A DNA stretch of 64,000 nucleotides. Origin: Taxawa tesnikishii (nom. ined.). Taxonomy: Eukaryota; Ascomycota; Dothideomycetes; Dothideales. Where the stretch lies: the NCBI GenBank assembly GCA_030247885.1, contig JAPDRO010000014.1:62001-126000 (forward strand), read 5' to 3'. The translations under genes were made by a program, and so were the position numbers. Below the pieces are notes generated by a model. It saw nothing but the letters and a program-made list of their open reading frames with translations. It ran no database searches and had not been told where the DNA came from. Positions within the stretch are counted from its first letter, which is position 1. Each line of letters opens with the position of its first letter. This document shows, piece after piece, positions 48,051 through 59,784 of this stretch.

Positions 48051-49696
48051 ATGTCCATTCAAGTCGCCAAACCACCAGAACCGAACCTTTCTCTGTCGCC
48101 GACTCGCATGCCTCCTGGACATGGAATGCCACCAAGCGCAGGTCGCGAAGAGATGGAACGTGTACTGAAGGACCTGAGGTCTGGCGAGAATACCACGGGT
48201 GCTTCCGGGATGGATGCACTGTTTAGCGCGGCGCAAGCATCAAACCCGCTGAGGGGAGAGCCAGTCAGAACATCTCCGCGCGAAGACGGAAGACGCGTGA
48301 CTCGTCGCAAGAGCGCAGAGTCCGTTGCGGAAGCGAATGGAGATGTTGCCGCCTTTATGAGGGAATTGGAGGAGAAGAGACGGCAGCTTGACGACCAGAT
48401 TCACAAATATATCGCGTCGAAGGAGAGAGAGTTCAAACTCTTCGAAAGAGATCTGCGCAATAAATACAGAAATGCACAAAAGAGAGCAGAGCCGACTTCA
48501 GCCACGGTCAACGAGGGTAGGACCGAGCAGTCGGGTCTCGACGGTGAGGCGGAAGCGACCGGACACGACAACAACGAAAACGACATTCGGTCCCCGAAAG
48601 ACGATGGCCTGCAAGAAGAAAGGCCCGTCCGTGAGAGAGACCAGGAACTCCTTGGCTTGTTCACGCCTGCGTATCTACCACTTTTGGAAGACAAGGCTCG
48701 GGATATCGACCGGCCACCTTCAGCACCTCCCACGACAGGACCTTCTGACACAGTTTCACTGGATCAAGCAGGAAAGGCTCTGCTGCAACGGGCGAACACG
48801 GATCCTGTGCCCAGCAAGGCAATGAAGGACAGGCCTGCGCACCTCACACTCGAACACCGGACATCGTCTTCCGGCTCAGAGAGTAGCAGGCCTCTCATCT
48901 CTGCATTGAGAACTTCGGGCGCCCAAGCGAGACTGCCGAGAAGGAAAAGAGTCTCACTTGTCGTTGGTGGCTCCGTTGTCGCTCCAAGCGAGGAGATCCC
49001 TCCTGAAGCCACTCGATCACCTGGACATTCAGAACAACCACAAGAGTCCCAACCGCCACACGACACGCCTACAAAAGAGGCCGGGGCTGCTCCAACCGAG
49101 CTGGGAAAACTCCATGCCGCAGCGCTCGCACCGCGTCCGGCACCGACTTTGCAGATCGAGAGAATTGAGTCAAGCAGCATACTTACCGTCACTGCAGAAC
49201 CTAGAACACCTCCACCGCAGTCACCTAAGAAAGCTGAGGTTGACGTGTTTGACGATTTCGATCCAGCCTCATCGTTCGAAATGAACGAGGATCTCGACGA
49301 CGACGACCGCTCGATGCGGAACTCGAGTTTCCATGATGACGACGATGAAATCCCAACCCAAGACCGTGCGCCCTCACCTCGACAGCTGGAACCACGCACC
49401 ACGACATCGACAACAACATCCACAGCCCGCAACCCCAGTATCACCATCTCCCCTTTTCGGGCCTCCGCCGCGGCGTCACTGCAACCCACATCACCCGGCT
49501 TCTTGCGCCCATCCGTGCGCGAAGACCCGCAGTTCTTGCTTGACGAGAACGAAAAGGTCGACGACGGCGTTGGGTACGAGATCGGACGACCGAGTCCAGT
49601 GAGACAGAACACAGCGGGTAGTTTGGGGAGTCGTACATGCAGAGGAACGCGGAGCAGCTGATGAGAAGACGGAGGTCGGATGAAGGGAGGGCGTGA
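48051..49696 (+). CDS. Serine/proline-rich coiled-coil protein, uncharacterised
   Basis: From ATG 48051 (MSIQVAKPPEP) a single exon encodes about 548 residues. A coiled-coil-like helix (AFMRELEEKRRQLDDQIHK, KEREFKLFERDLRNKYRN) lies near residues 103-145; the rest is disordered, with Ser/Pro/Thr runs, an acidic DEDLDDDDRS patch and many SP/TP sites. One added G in GGGG at 49625-49628 replaces a 10-residue tail by ESYMQRNAEQLMRRRRSDEG, ending at 49696, which looks like the authentic C-terminus. I do not recognise the family; a phosphorylated cytoskeletal or signalling scaffold is only a guess. Confidence 0.6.
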
Positions 49697-50504
49697 GAGG
49701 ATCTCTCGTGAGGCAGTCTTCGGATCCAACTGTACGACTGTGGGACGGATTGGCGTCTTGCTGATTGTCGAACCCGCCCATATTCAAACCCCGCAGAATT
49801 TTCCGGCAAGAAGAAAACGGAGGAGGTCTTTGCGCTCCGATTGAAGTGATGCTCTCGATGTACGCCGAATTTCGCCATGGCTGTGAAGCCTCGACATGAC
49901 ATGGCAGCCGCTTGCCGGGCCTGGGCCGGTACGCGCCTTCCCGAGAAAGAGCGTTGGTCCGGATCTGAAAGACTCGAGGTCTCGAGGATCCTGTGGGTGA
50001 TGCAGTGACTATGTTATTGATACTGCCGCAATGTTGGAGGCGCGTTCTTTTGTGGATGCCTCCAGCTGTTAGATACATAAGACAGCTGGGGGCGTATAGT
50101 GTGTGGGACAATGCTGTTACGGGTTCGGGACGTATGATGGAATGATCGTACTTGGTTGGAGCAAAGCCAAAATATATCCGTGTATGATCATGATGTACGC
50201 CTTTGTATACACATACAGGACCATCGCCGACAGAGCAGAGCAGCTCAGGTTGCTGTGAGGTGGATCGCAAGGCGCAACCGTTTCAGCTCTCAATGCTTCC
50301 CAGCGCGCTCGCCTTCCTTCGTCCTATGGCTAGCTGCGAGACAGTGGATGTGCTTCTCGCTTCTTGCACTACTTCCGCAGTGCTGGCGTTCAGAGATCGG
50401 ATCAGCAGCTTTCAAAAGCGTCGAAAATGCAGTGGGTCGGTGACTTCGCACTGATTTCACGTTGCTCTTCATCCTTTCAGTGTTATCGGCCTGCAATTCA
50501 CCGA
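49697..50504. other. Intergenic, 0.8 kb
   Basis: Shared 3' flank of the uncharacterised gene at 48051 and ISY1. No gene seen. Confidence 0.45.
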
Positions 50505-51254
50505 TCATAGCTTATCCAGCAACTTCCTCCTCCTCCTCTCCAACAACTCTGCCTCTACTTCCTCCGCTGTAGGCAATTTCCAGCCCACCCCATCTCCCGC
50601 ATCCCCAGGCAGAGGTTCCCATTCCGCATCTTCCTTGCCCCGGCCACCAGCGTCATCCGTCGCCGTCGCCAACAGCACTCCAAACGCCTCCTTCTCCTTC
50701 TCCCTCTCGTACGCCAACAACGTGCCGTCCTCCTCGTCCAGATTGTACCCATAATATCCCGCATCGACCCTCGTCCTCAACTCGGCCCTCTCGGGCCCTC
50801 TGTCTTCTTTCGGCCCTTTCGTCGCCGCCTCGAACAACTCCTTAACTCCGGGCAATTCCCGCGCACGCCCAAAATATCGATACCCCTTTCCCCCGCCCTG
50901 GATCTCCCTCCCCTCCTCATCCAGCACGCGTCCGCCTCCGCGCATGTAGTTCGGGCCGCCAAGCTCCCTGATCCTCAGCTCCCATTGCCATTTCTCCTTG
51001 AACAGCTTGTTCAGCTCGTCGTTCAGGTCGCGGATCTGGTAGTCGGATAGACTGGGCTCTTGAATCCGGGACACCTTGCGGGAGATTTCTTTGAGGACCT
51101 GGCCGCGCCATTTCTCGCAGCTGGGGATCGATTCTTGCTGGGAGATGGCCTTGGGACGGCGCGTTTTGGAGGTGTCGAGGATGCCTAGGTCGGCGGCTTG
51201 GGCGGCCCGGAAGCGGAAGAGCATGGATTGCGCTTTCTCCGAGTTGCGCGCCAT
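50505..51254 (-). CDS. ISY1: Pre-mRNA splicing factor Isy1
   Basis: Single exon, 249 residues. The N-terminus MARNSEKAQSMLFRFR is diagnostic of Isy1, an NTC/Prp19-complex component that acts around the first catalytic step in the spliceosome. Further family segments are WRGQVLKEISRKVSRIQ, IRDLNDELNKLFKEKWQWE and YRYFGRARELPGVKELFE. The frame is open upstream of 51254, but the family N-terminus fixes the start. The C-terminus ends ERRRRKLLDKL as usual. Intact. Confidence 0.92.
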   Translation of the reverse strand: MARNSEKAQSMLFRFRAAQAADLGILDTSKTRRPKAISQQESIPSCEKWRGQVLKEISRKVSRIQEPSLSDYQIRDLNDELNKLFKEKWQWELRIRELGGPNYMRGGGRVLDEEGREIQGGGKGYRYFGRARELPGVKELFEAATKGPKEDRGPERAELRTRVDAGYYGYNLDEEDGTLLAYEREKEKEAFGVLLATATDDAGGRGKEDAEWEPLPGDAGDGVGWKLPTAEEVEAELLERRRRKLLDKL

Positions 51255-51976
51255 GGTGAGGGTTGAGTGACTACTGGTCGAGGGTAATGGTGTAGTACGG
51301 ACGAGAGATGCGACCGATCGTCGCGCGAGGTTCAATGAGCCGGAAGGTGATTTGGTGGCTGGATCGGGTAGGATGACACGACCAGAGCGGCGGAAGTGAA
51401 GGGCAAGCCGGAGGATGTACCGGGTTGTACGGATTAGCAGATATGATGAAGGGTTGATGGTGAAGCTCTTGCTCTTGCAGCTCGTTAGCGTTAGCGATAG
51501 CACGCTGGCTACAGTTCGTATGTCAGACAGTTTTGCAAGCGAGAGACTGACATCGGCCCGTCCACAAACCACCCGCTCGACAGCCTATCTCTCCCTCCTC
51601 CACCTCTTCCTCCACAGTACGACTACACCGCCTCCGTGCTTATCGCATGCACCTGACAATCTTGTGTGCCAAGCCCTCAATTGGGCAACTCGGCATGCGG
51701 TGAACGGACGTTCCGTGCCTGTACCCAACCACGACGATCCTTCCGAGAGACCATAAGAGTTGCCCTATCTCGAACGACGTACGCCCTGCATAGCCGCACG
51801 TCTTGGCTAGATATCAATCGCCAGAACACCGCAGCAGTCACAGCAGCATGGTTGGATCTCGCGCAACCTCGCCCGTGCAACCTCGCCCCGAAATACGATG
51901 AACACAGTAGGGCGTGCAATGTAGGTATAAAGAGCGCAAGCATCTGTGGCTCCGGTAGGTAAGCACATCATTCTCC
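51255..51976. promoter_or_regulatory. Divergent intergenic region ISY1 / amino-acid oxidase
   Basis: 0.7 kb between divergent start codons; no specific operator recognised and no additional gene. Confidence 0.35.
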
Positions 51977-54147
51977 ATGGCATCCCTCGTACTGTCTGCT
52001 ACTTGTCTTCTCTTGCTGGGCACTCTTGCGCCTGTCGCCGCTGCTCCTTCGTCTCCTTCGATCTCGTTTCAAAATGCAATCACCGTAGAGGCCAAAGGCG
52101 TGCATAATATCCACATTCAATACCACCAACCCGTACACGGCGAGCTCTCCTTGTACTACGGCCCTTGCGATTTGCCTCATCTCGACAACGTTCATCATGC
52201 CATTGGAAGCACGCATGTAGGGGATCATCCCCTTGCCAAACGTCACATCCAATGGCACGAATCCCGGCCGACAAAGTTTGTATGGCTTCCTCCAGCAGAC
52301 ATACAGAGTGGAGGTTGTTTGCATGCGTATTCCAATGACGGGCTACTTGGACGCTCGGAACCGGTCACCGTCCGGAAGCGGAACATCCGTCGTTGGACCG
52401 CTGCTGCTGATGTCATGGATGCGATGGGTCCGTGGTTTGATGGTGTCGAATACCTTAAGGAAAAGGAGCCCGATGAGGTCTTCGTTGCTCAAGCGAAGAC
52501 TAAGAAGATCGGTATCATTGGTGGAGGAATGTCCGGCCTTATGAGTGCTGTGAGTTCAACTGCTGTCTTCAGTATGTCCTGACTGACCCCTTCGTGTAGC
52601 ATATCCTGGATTCTGTAGGCTTTCATGATTGGGAAATCATCGAGGCGTCGGGAAGGATTGGTGGCCGTGTCCACACCTCTTACCTGAACGCCACCAAATC
52701 CAATCAATACCAGTATCAAGAAATGGGTCCCATGCGCTTCCCCGTCAGCATCGCTTACAAAAATGAGACTATTCAGATACAAGGTACGTTGCAGCCTAGC
52801 TCATGTTGACATCCTGTCACACAAGCTGACGACGATGCAGACCACCGCCTGGTATTCCAATTGGCGGATGAACTGAACAAGATGAATGGCAACGACTCGG
52901 CCTATACGGTTAGTTTTATTCCATGGATCCAGTCTGCCGCCAATGATCCTGCGTCAACATCCAAACGCAGACCAGACGGAACAGTACCTGGTAGAGCAGA
53001 GGTCGCCGCCAACCCGGCCTATGCAGACAATACCACCGCAACATACTCCAATGCAACCGCTGTTGAAGGAGCCGAAGAAGCGTACGACAACTGGCTTGGC
53101 CTGGACCAGGAAAAGGTCGCTGAATTTGCAAGCAACATCTTCAGGGCGCACAAGCAAGCAGTTGAGGATGGGTTGTTCGATTACTCCGAGTCGAGCTATC
53201 TGCGCTACAAGCTCCGCACCGACCTCAACATCACCGACCAAGTTGACTCGACATCGGACGTGTCGCCTGCCTGGCCGTACGAGAGCGTCTACTTCGGAGC
53301 CACCACGTGGCGTACGATCGATCAAGGCTTGTCACGTCTTCCCGCCGCCTTCGGGCCACAGGTTCTGAATCGCACGCGCTTCCAGACCTCCGTGCAGGAG
53401 ATGTCCTGGAACGCCACAACCCGCAAGATGGCCGTCAAGTTCCGGCCCTCAAACCCCTTCGACATGTCGCCCGAGTCGGTCGAGTTCGACTACACGATTG
53501 TCGCCGTGCCGTTCAGCCGCGTCCGTCTCTGGCGTCTACCGGCGTACAGCTCGCTCCTCTCCCGCGCAATCTCCACGCTCAACTACGAGCAGAGCTGCAA
53601 GGTGGCGCTGCACTACAAGACGCGGTTCTGGGAGCACCTGGACCGCCCCATCATCGGCGGCTGCGGCTCTTCAAACATCCCGGGCATCGGCAGCATCTGC
53701 TACCCGTCGTACCACCTCAACAGCTCCGGACCGGGCGTCATTCTCGCTTCCTATAGCTCCGGTACCCCCGCGCGCTCGCTCGGCGCTCTGACGGAGACGC
53801 AGCATGTGGCGCTCGTCCAGCGCGCAATGATCGAAACGCACGGATCCATTGCGCAGGAAGAGTTCACGGGCGCTTACGACCGCATCTGTTGGGAGAACAA
53901 CGAGTTCCAGGCCGGCGCGTGGTGCAGTCCTATGGTCGGACAGCAGGAGTTGTATCTCCCCGCGTACTTTCGGACGGAAATGAACACCGTTTTCGTGGGC
54001 GAGCACACTAGTTTCACGCACGCGTGGATCTGGAGCGCGTTGGAGAGTGCGGTCAGGGGCACGACGCAGTTGCTGCTAGATATGGGACTCGTGGATGAGG
54101 CTAAAAGTGTGACGGAGAAGTGGATGGCGAGGTGGATCAGTGTGTGA
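51977..54147 (+). CDS. Secreted L-amino-acid oxidase (flavin monoamine oxidase family)
   Basis: Exons 51977-52549, 52600-52783 and 52841-54147 (introns of 50 and 57 bp) encode 687 residues. A signal peptide (MASLVLSATCLLLLGTLAPVAA) is followed by an N-terminal extension, then the FAD-binding Rossmann motif KIGIIGGGMSGLMSA (about 176-190) and GRIGGRVHT. The C-terminal FVGEHTSFTHAWIWSALESAVRGT closes the flavin site. Many N-x-S/T sites fit secretion. The family oxidatively deaminates L-amino acids to keto acids, ammonium and hydrogen peroxide. It converges with the formamidase gene 68 bp away; both would liberate ammonium. No frame break. Confidence 0.88.
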
Positions 54148-54215
54148 TGGACTGATGGGGATGATGAATGTTGGTCATGCGGAGACTGGAGTCGATGCTT
54201 GCTGCCTGCTTCATT

Positions 54216-55505
54216 CTATCCCTTGAATTCACTGACGAACGTTTGATCCGGCGGCGAGAAACCACACGGTGTTCCGTCCCTGACAACAACTTCTTCATCC
54301 TCAGCGGTCTTCCACCTCCCCTCCATGAGGTCTCGCATATATGTGTAAGGGCAATCAGTTGCACCTCCGACCAGTCAGCAATTGTTTAGCGATGATAACG
54401 GACCAGTAAAAGCGCTCACCATTCTTGACTGCGACGTAGCCGCGATGGCCAAACTGGTAGAGATTGTTCTCCACTCCCCAATGCCTCCTCCTCCTCCTCA
54501 CCTCATCGGCCCTGATCTCGCACGCAAAGATCTCGTCGGGCGAATCGTTGCCCTTGGCGAGCACGTCGCCTTCCGGGTTGCAGAACATTGCCTCGCCCAT
54601 ACTCTTGAACGTGCCATCCGTCCCGGCCAGCGCCACCGAGACCGTGTACACGAGGTTGGTGAACGCGTTCGTGCGGTTCGTGAGCTCCCAGGAGTTCTTG
54701 ATCGGTGGCGTGTAGCCCGCCGTGCGGAGGAGCACCTCGGCGCCCCGGTACGCGGCCTCGCGCGCCATTTCCGGAAACTGCCCGTCGTGGCAGATGATCA
54801 GGGACATCTTGATGCCGCCCGGGCCGGTGAAGACGGAGATGCCGCGGTTGCCTGGATACCAGGGCTCGACTGGGATCCATGGGTGCACTGGTTCGCTCGT
54901 TAGAGCACGGAATCTGTTTCGAAGTCTGCTCGGGAAGCACGTTCTGTCGGGGGCAGTTGGGGAGACGAGAAGAAGAAGAAGAAGAAGAAGAAGAAGAAGA
55001 AGAAGAAGAAGAAGAAGAAGAAGATGATGATGATGATAATGATAGCAATAGCTTACTCTTGCGGTAGTAGTCAACAATCTCGCCACTGTCATCGATCGTG
55101 ATTCCTGCGTTCCATGGATTGCCCAGTGGGTTCTTTTCCATGATGCTGAAACAACCCCAGACTTTTTCTTTCTTGCACACGTCTTTGAAGGCCGCCACCT
55201 CCGGCCCGTCAACGGTGCACATGATGGCGTCGTCGGTTGACATGGATAAGCCATGGATGCAGTATTCCGGAAAGAGAACGAAGTCGGTGGCGGGGTATGC
55301 GCGCTTGGTCCGGGAAACCTGTAACGACAGTCAAATGGATGGTCTGATGCCGGTCCCTTCTCTCTGCAGATGATAGTTACCAGGGATACGACATGCGAGA
55401 CGGCCTTGGCCAGATCAGAGGGTGTGTCCACCTGAAAAAGCTGCGATTGCACCACACTGATGACGATGCCACCGGGGTTTTGTTCAACCCTCCCAAGCTG
55501 CTCAT
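54216..55505 (-). CDS. Formamidase (nitrilase superfamily)
   Basis: Exons 55505-55381, 55318-55057, 54887-54420 and 54364-54216 give 334 residues after adding one C to the run at 55474-55477, which links MSSLGGLNK to [20 protein letters not shown]. The nitrilase triad is visible: Glu in LFPEYCIHG, Lys in DYYRKMHPW and Cys in [35 protein letters not shown] and the C-terminal [12 protein letters not shown] match the formamidase group (formamide to formate and ammonium) rather than generic nitrilases. The third intron in gene order is 55 bp; the second carries a large triplet repeat. Convergent with the L-amino-acid oxidase gene. Confidence 0.88.
54968..55036 (+). repeat. (AGA)18 plus (GAT)n microsatellite in formamidase intron
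   Basis: About 18 AGA units (54968-55022) followed by GAT units, inside the second intron (54888-55056). The repeat lengthens this intron to 169 bp against 50-60 bp elsewhere. On the gene's sense strand it reads as a pyrimidine tract (TTC)n. Confidence 0.9.
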
Positions 55506-55756
55506 TGCGATGGTTGTCGAGACCAAAAATGCTGGTTTCGATTGTTTGTAGTTGGCAATCGGAGTAGTAGTGTAGAACAGTGAGGGGTTCAAGTTGCCCG
55601 TTCGCGATAAGATAAACGCGCCACCTTCCCGATTGGGTACCGTCGAACTCCCGGATTCTTGAACATCGAATAAGGTATATACATTACACATTACAGGTTC
55701 CAATACAACCGCGCCTCACCACTCTTGCCGTGTCGCATTACCAAGCGCATAAACCA

Positions 55757-56531
55757 TTACATGTCCGCCAAACTTAACGCCCTCACACGCGAATCGGCGA
55801 GTCTGCTACGGCGCTGTCGGCGGTAGAGGATGGCACTATAGATGAGGCCAGCATAGAAAGTAAGCCTGTCGAGGCAACAGTCAGTGCTACTCGGATGGAA
55901 AAAAATCTTGTGGTGATAAGGCAGAAGGGTTCAGGAGAACATACATAACCGCCAGAGCAAGTGACATGTCGATAACAGTGACGCCATCCCCACCCTCGTA
56001 GTGACCACGATATCCCGTATAATCCGGAGGAGAGCAACCACAAGAATTTCGAAGAGTCCATTGGCTGTCCAATAGACACTCGCCAGGGCCGACGTGACTA
56101 GCATGGCGAACGGCGTCAGGCGCCCCTTCTTGTAGCGGACAATGTGGAGAACGATTAGTGCTATGAAGAAGCCGTCAAAGATGATGAAGACGATGCATCT
56201 TCTGGAGAACAATCAGCGAGGTCGATCGTTTAGACACGTTTTACTCACGCAAAGTCACGGGCCCCATCCACGTGGTCGGCATCCGTTTGCCATGCGGTGA
56301 AGGCAGCCTGTGCAAAGATGAGTCTTGTATGCTTTCTAGCTCCGAGATGAGACCCACCCAGAGTATCTCAATGCCAAGATGAGCGAGAAGGCAGAGCATC
56401 TGAAGAACCCAGAGCCAGATCAATCCTTTCTTGTTCCATACTGTCTTCGCATAAGGTGCATTCCCGACGTTTGTCGCACGAGGAGCGGCCGGAAGCGACG
56501 ACTGCTGCTCGATATTGTAGTGGTGATCCAT
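55757..56531 (-). CDS. Small four-helix membrane protein, uncharacterised
   Basis: Exons 56531-56358, 56307-56249, 56201-55945 and 55865-55757 give 199 residues if one base is added near 56024-56030. Four hydrophobic segments are visible: LIWLWVLQMLCLLAHLGI, CIVFIIFDGFFIALIVLHIV, FAMLVTSALASVYWTANGLF and SLALAVMLTFYAGLIYSAIL. A basic tail (YRRQRRSRLADSR) follows. The topology resembles fungal MARVEL-like or tetraspan proteins, but no family motif is certain. Its promoter faces the SDR gene at 57387. Confidence 0.6.
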
Positions 56532-57386
56532 TGTGACTAGCAAATGGGTAGATGAGATGGTTGAATCAGACAGTACCTGAACGTAGTTGAAACGTAGAAG
56601 AACGGAAATGTATTTGATGGAACCGAATTAGCACGCTCGCCCTTTTATCGAACCTAGCAAAATCAGAAGGCGTAGCGTGCAGGTTCCCCGCTTGCTACAT
56701 ACGAGCGTTGAAGAATCCTTCGAAGGGACAAAACGAGGCTGAGCAAGCCGATCGTTCTGGGCAACGTGCAAGGCACAGCTGCGAAAGTCACAAACCTGGG
56801 CCAAGACCGTCAATCATCACCACTTCGATCTCTACCGATTTCGAAAGATCAACGTGAGACGATCCTTAGGCATCCAGCGTCCTTGTACAACGTGGGTCTG
56901 CAGCCAACGTTTTTACTCTACTGCTTGGCAGAGGGTGCAGTGGTAAGAACGAATCTGTAACGCCAGCCTCAGGAATATTTTGAAACGATGCCAAGCCGGA
57001 CTGTGGTTCTTTCAACCGTGAGACGACGCTGCGGAGGTAAGACAAGCAAATGTTCCCCATCGTCTTGAATGCGCGACACCCGGAGGTTCGCAGAAGGGAA
57101 GATGCATCCTTCGATTCAGTGCTAAGAGGAAGAGGCTAAGAGGAGTGCGCGATGACCATGGGGCCAGAACACGTGACGTCGCCCTACCCTATCTGTCATT
57201 CGCAAGCAGATCGTGAGAGGAGGAAGCACAGTCGTCTCAAGCAGTGTTCTCAACTCTTTTGAGTAACGGCCTTTACGAGTTCGCTTTTGGCTACTCTGTA
57301 GCTGTGATTCAATCCCTGAACCCGAGAGAAGCCTACGCGCCATTCTCCGTCTTACCCGCCGCCATGAACGCCGCCCGATTCTCTCT
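56532..57386. other. Intergenic, 0.85 kb
   Basis: Upstream of the membrane-protein gene and 3' flank of the SDR gene. No gene seen. Confidence 0.45.
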
Positions 57387-58571
57387 TTACCAGATGGTAT
57401 ATCCGCCATCAACCACGACCTCCGCTCCAGTCAAGTAAGTGCTCGCATCGCTTGCCAGGTAGACTGCGGTGCCTCTGAATTCCTCCGGCTTGGCGATACG
57501 GCCCAGTGGAATCATTTCCACCCACTTCTTGCTCAACTCCTTCATTTCCTCGCCCTCATTAGCGGCAGTCTGGATGTATCCGGGCGACATAGCGTTGACA
57601 CGAATACCGTGCTCACCCCACTCCGCAGCCAATGACTTCATCATCATCGCCGTTCCTGCTTTGGCCTGGAATGGTCAGTCGTACGAGTCCATGTACGGGG
57701 CGGAGGACCGGGGAACTTACGGTGTTGTAAGCGCTCTGTTTCTGTGGACGGTTAACGATGCGACCGGACATGCTTGAGACCACGATGATGGAGCCCTTGA
57801 TGTCCTTCTCGATCATGTGTTTGCCGGCTGCGCGAGCGAACAGAAAAGTGCCGTTGAGGTTAACATCCAGCATCTGCTTCCACTCCTGTTTCTCTGGGTT
57901 AAGCTCGGCATGTTTGTGTCTGACGGTTAAGGTGCTTGCTACGCACCTCGTATGGGTAGTCCTCAGCAGGGGCGCCACCAGTAATCCCAGCTGTAGTTGG
58001 TCAGTATCTTCTGCTATACGCCAAGATTCGCTTTGGGACTTGCCATTGGTGCAGACGACATCGACCCTGCCAAAGTCCTTGACGATCTGGTCGAAAGTCT
58101 TCTTGACGGCTTCCTCATCAGCGGTGTTGCATTCGTATGGGCGTAGATCGGCAGGCGGAAGGCCAGATTCTTTGACTTCTGCATTCATGCTCTCAACAGA
58201 CTTCTGGGCGCTGTCCATGGAGAGATCGACAACGGCGCCATGAGCTCCAGACCGGGAGAAGGCGGTGAGGATTTCTTTTCCGAGACCTTGAGAGGCGCTC
58301 GAAACGCTGTCAGTGCATTGATACAACCTGTCCTTGCAACGCGCTTACCCCGTAACTGCAAACAAGTCAGTGACTGCGGCCCTGATACGAAGTGGAACGT
58401 GTACCTACCCACACAAATCTTCCCCTCGAGAGTGAAGCAGGGAAGAGTGCTAACCCTTCGGTAAGCATACCTGCTGGCGAAGCTCGATGGCGTACGAGCT
58501 GCACGCAACGCTGTTCTTGCAAGATTAGGGAATACATACGGTGGCATGTTCGGCAGCTTTATGGATTGCAC
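57387..58571 (-). CDS. Mitochondrial-type SDR with microexon (polyol dehydrogenase-like)
   Basis: Six exons (58571-58409, 58355-58349, 58306-58044, 57990-57947, 57903-57721, 57665-57387) give an intact 312-residue protein. The N-terminus (LARTALRAARTPSSFASRYAYRR) looks like a mitochondrial targeting sequence. The cofactor motif VVTGVSSASQGLG spans a 7-nt microexon; NAG is formed across a GC-AG intron (58043-57991, donor GCAAGT). Catalytic YNTAK and the C-terminal VVDGGYTIW are typical of fungal mannitol/arabinitol-dehydrogenase-like SDRs. Substrate specificity is inferred from that ending only. The intron at 57904-57946 uses a weaker GAG acceptor. Confidence 0.82.
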
Positions 58572-59784
58572 TGTTAGTTGTTGTCCGAAGTGGGTGTTTG
58601 ATGTGGATGTCAGATGAATCGTGTTGATAAGGTGTAGTAGGAAGGATCTTGCGTGTCTATCATGCTATCTTGCTGCTGCTGCTGCAGCAGCAACAGGCAC
58701 GCAGTGACACAAATTGTACGTCATTATCGTGTAATGAGGAACAAGAGCAATGCTTGCTTGCGGTGACAGAGAAAGGTGTCAGGTGGAAGGAGCTGATGTC
58801 TATCTCGCTGCGAGATATATCCCTTGACAGTGCCGCTCTAGAGAACGCTGATAACAGCATTCTAGTACGAGCGGAATACAGATACCGAGGACGGAAGATC
58901 GCGCTCTTAACTGGACAGACGGGAACCCTTTATTCGTCTCTAGGTTCTGGGACATCCAACCGAACGAAGGGTTTCTGATGGTTCGCACGCTGGTTACAAC
59001 ACTCTCCTCCAGCCAAAGCCCTCTTGGCATAGGTATCCGTATGTTTAAGAAGAGATGAATAGTTCAACACTCCACGGCCAATGGCGATAAGCGCCGAAGC
59101 CGAAGCCCAAGCCCCAGACTAACTAAACAAGGTAGGCGCAGTCGGCTCCGCAATTGGCCGACTGTCCGATAGGCGATAGGGCATACGGCATACCGCTATC
59201 CGTCATCGTGCGTACATCGACGGGAAGGTGCAGCTATTCCGAGATAGCGTAGATGACAGATCAAAGACGACGGCCGGACGCTGTAGCACAGACATGACAA
59301 CCGGCTGCGCTTTCACGCTGCGCAACAACGTTTCGTCCGAATGGCAAAGGTAGGCGGGAAACAGTGTTTGCCTATCTTTCTAGGGCTCCCCAGGGGTTTC
59401 GCTCCGGCGTTCGCATCATCCCTTTTGCCCCCGTCTTGATTTGCAAGCAATCGAAGCTGCCTTTAGCTCCCGTAGAGTAGGCCGCTAACATTACGTATAG
59501 ACTTGGACGGCGACCAATAGCCTCACTCGTTCCATCCTTGTACATTCAGATAACCTATCCACTTCTTCCGCCGCCTCTCACACAAGATCCTCCCTCCCTA
59601 CCTCCCTTCCCGCGCCAAAACTATTGTGGGGAGCAGCGGTGCAGCCTGGAATTCCGTGCGCCATCGTCTTTTCAGTCGCCGGTCCGTAGGTCTCTTTGAG
59701 GTCGTCAAGATCCACGAAACTTCCAAGAACTGCAGGGAACGCGCTGAAAGTTCACTTTTGTTTCACTGAAACAGGCCATCTACA
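58572..59784. other. Intergenic, 1.2 kb (divergent promoters)
   Basis: Between the divergent SDR and MFS genes. It holds a short CTG/CAG run at 58671-58692 that is an inverted repeat (hairpin-capable). No gene called. Confidence 0.45.
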
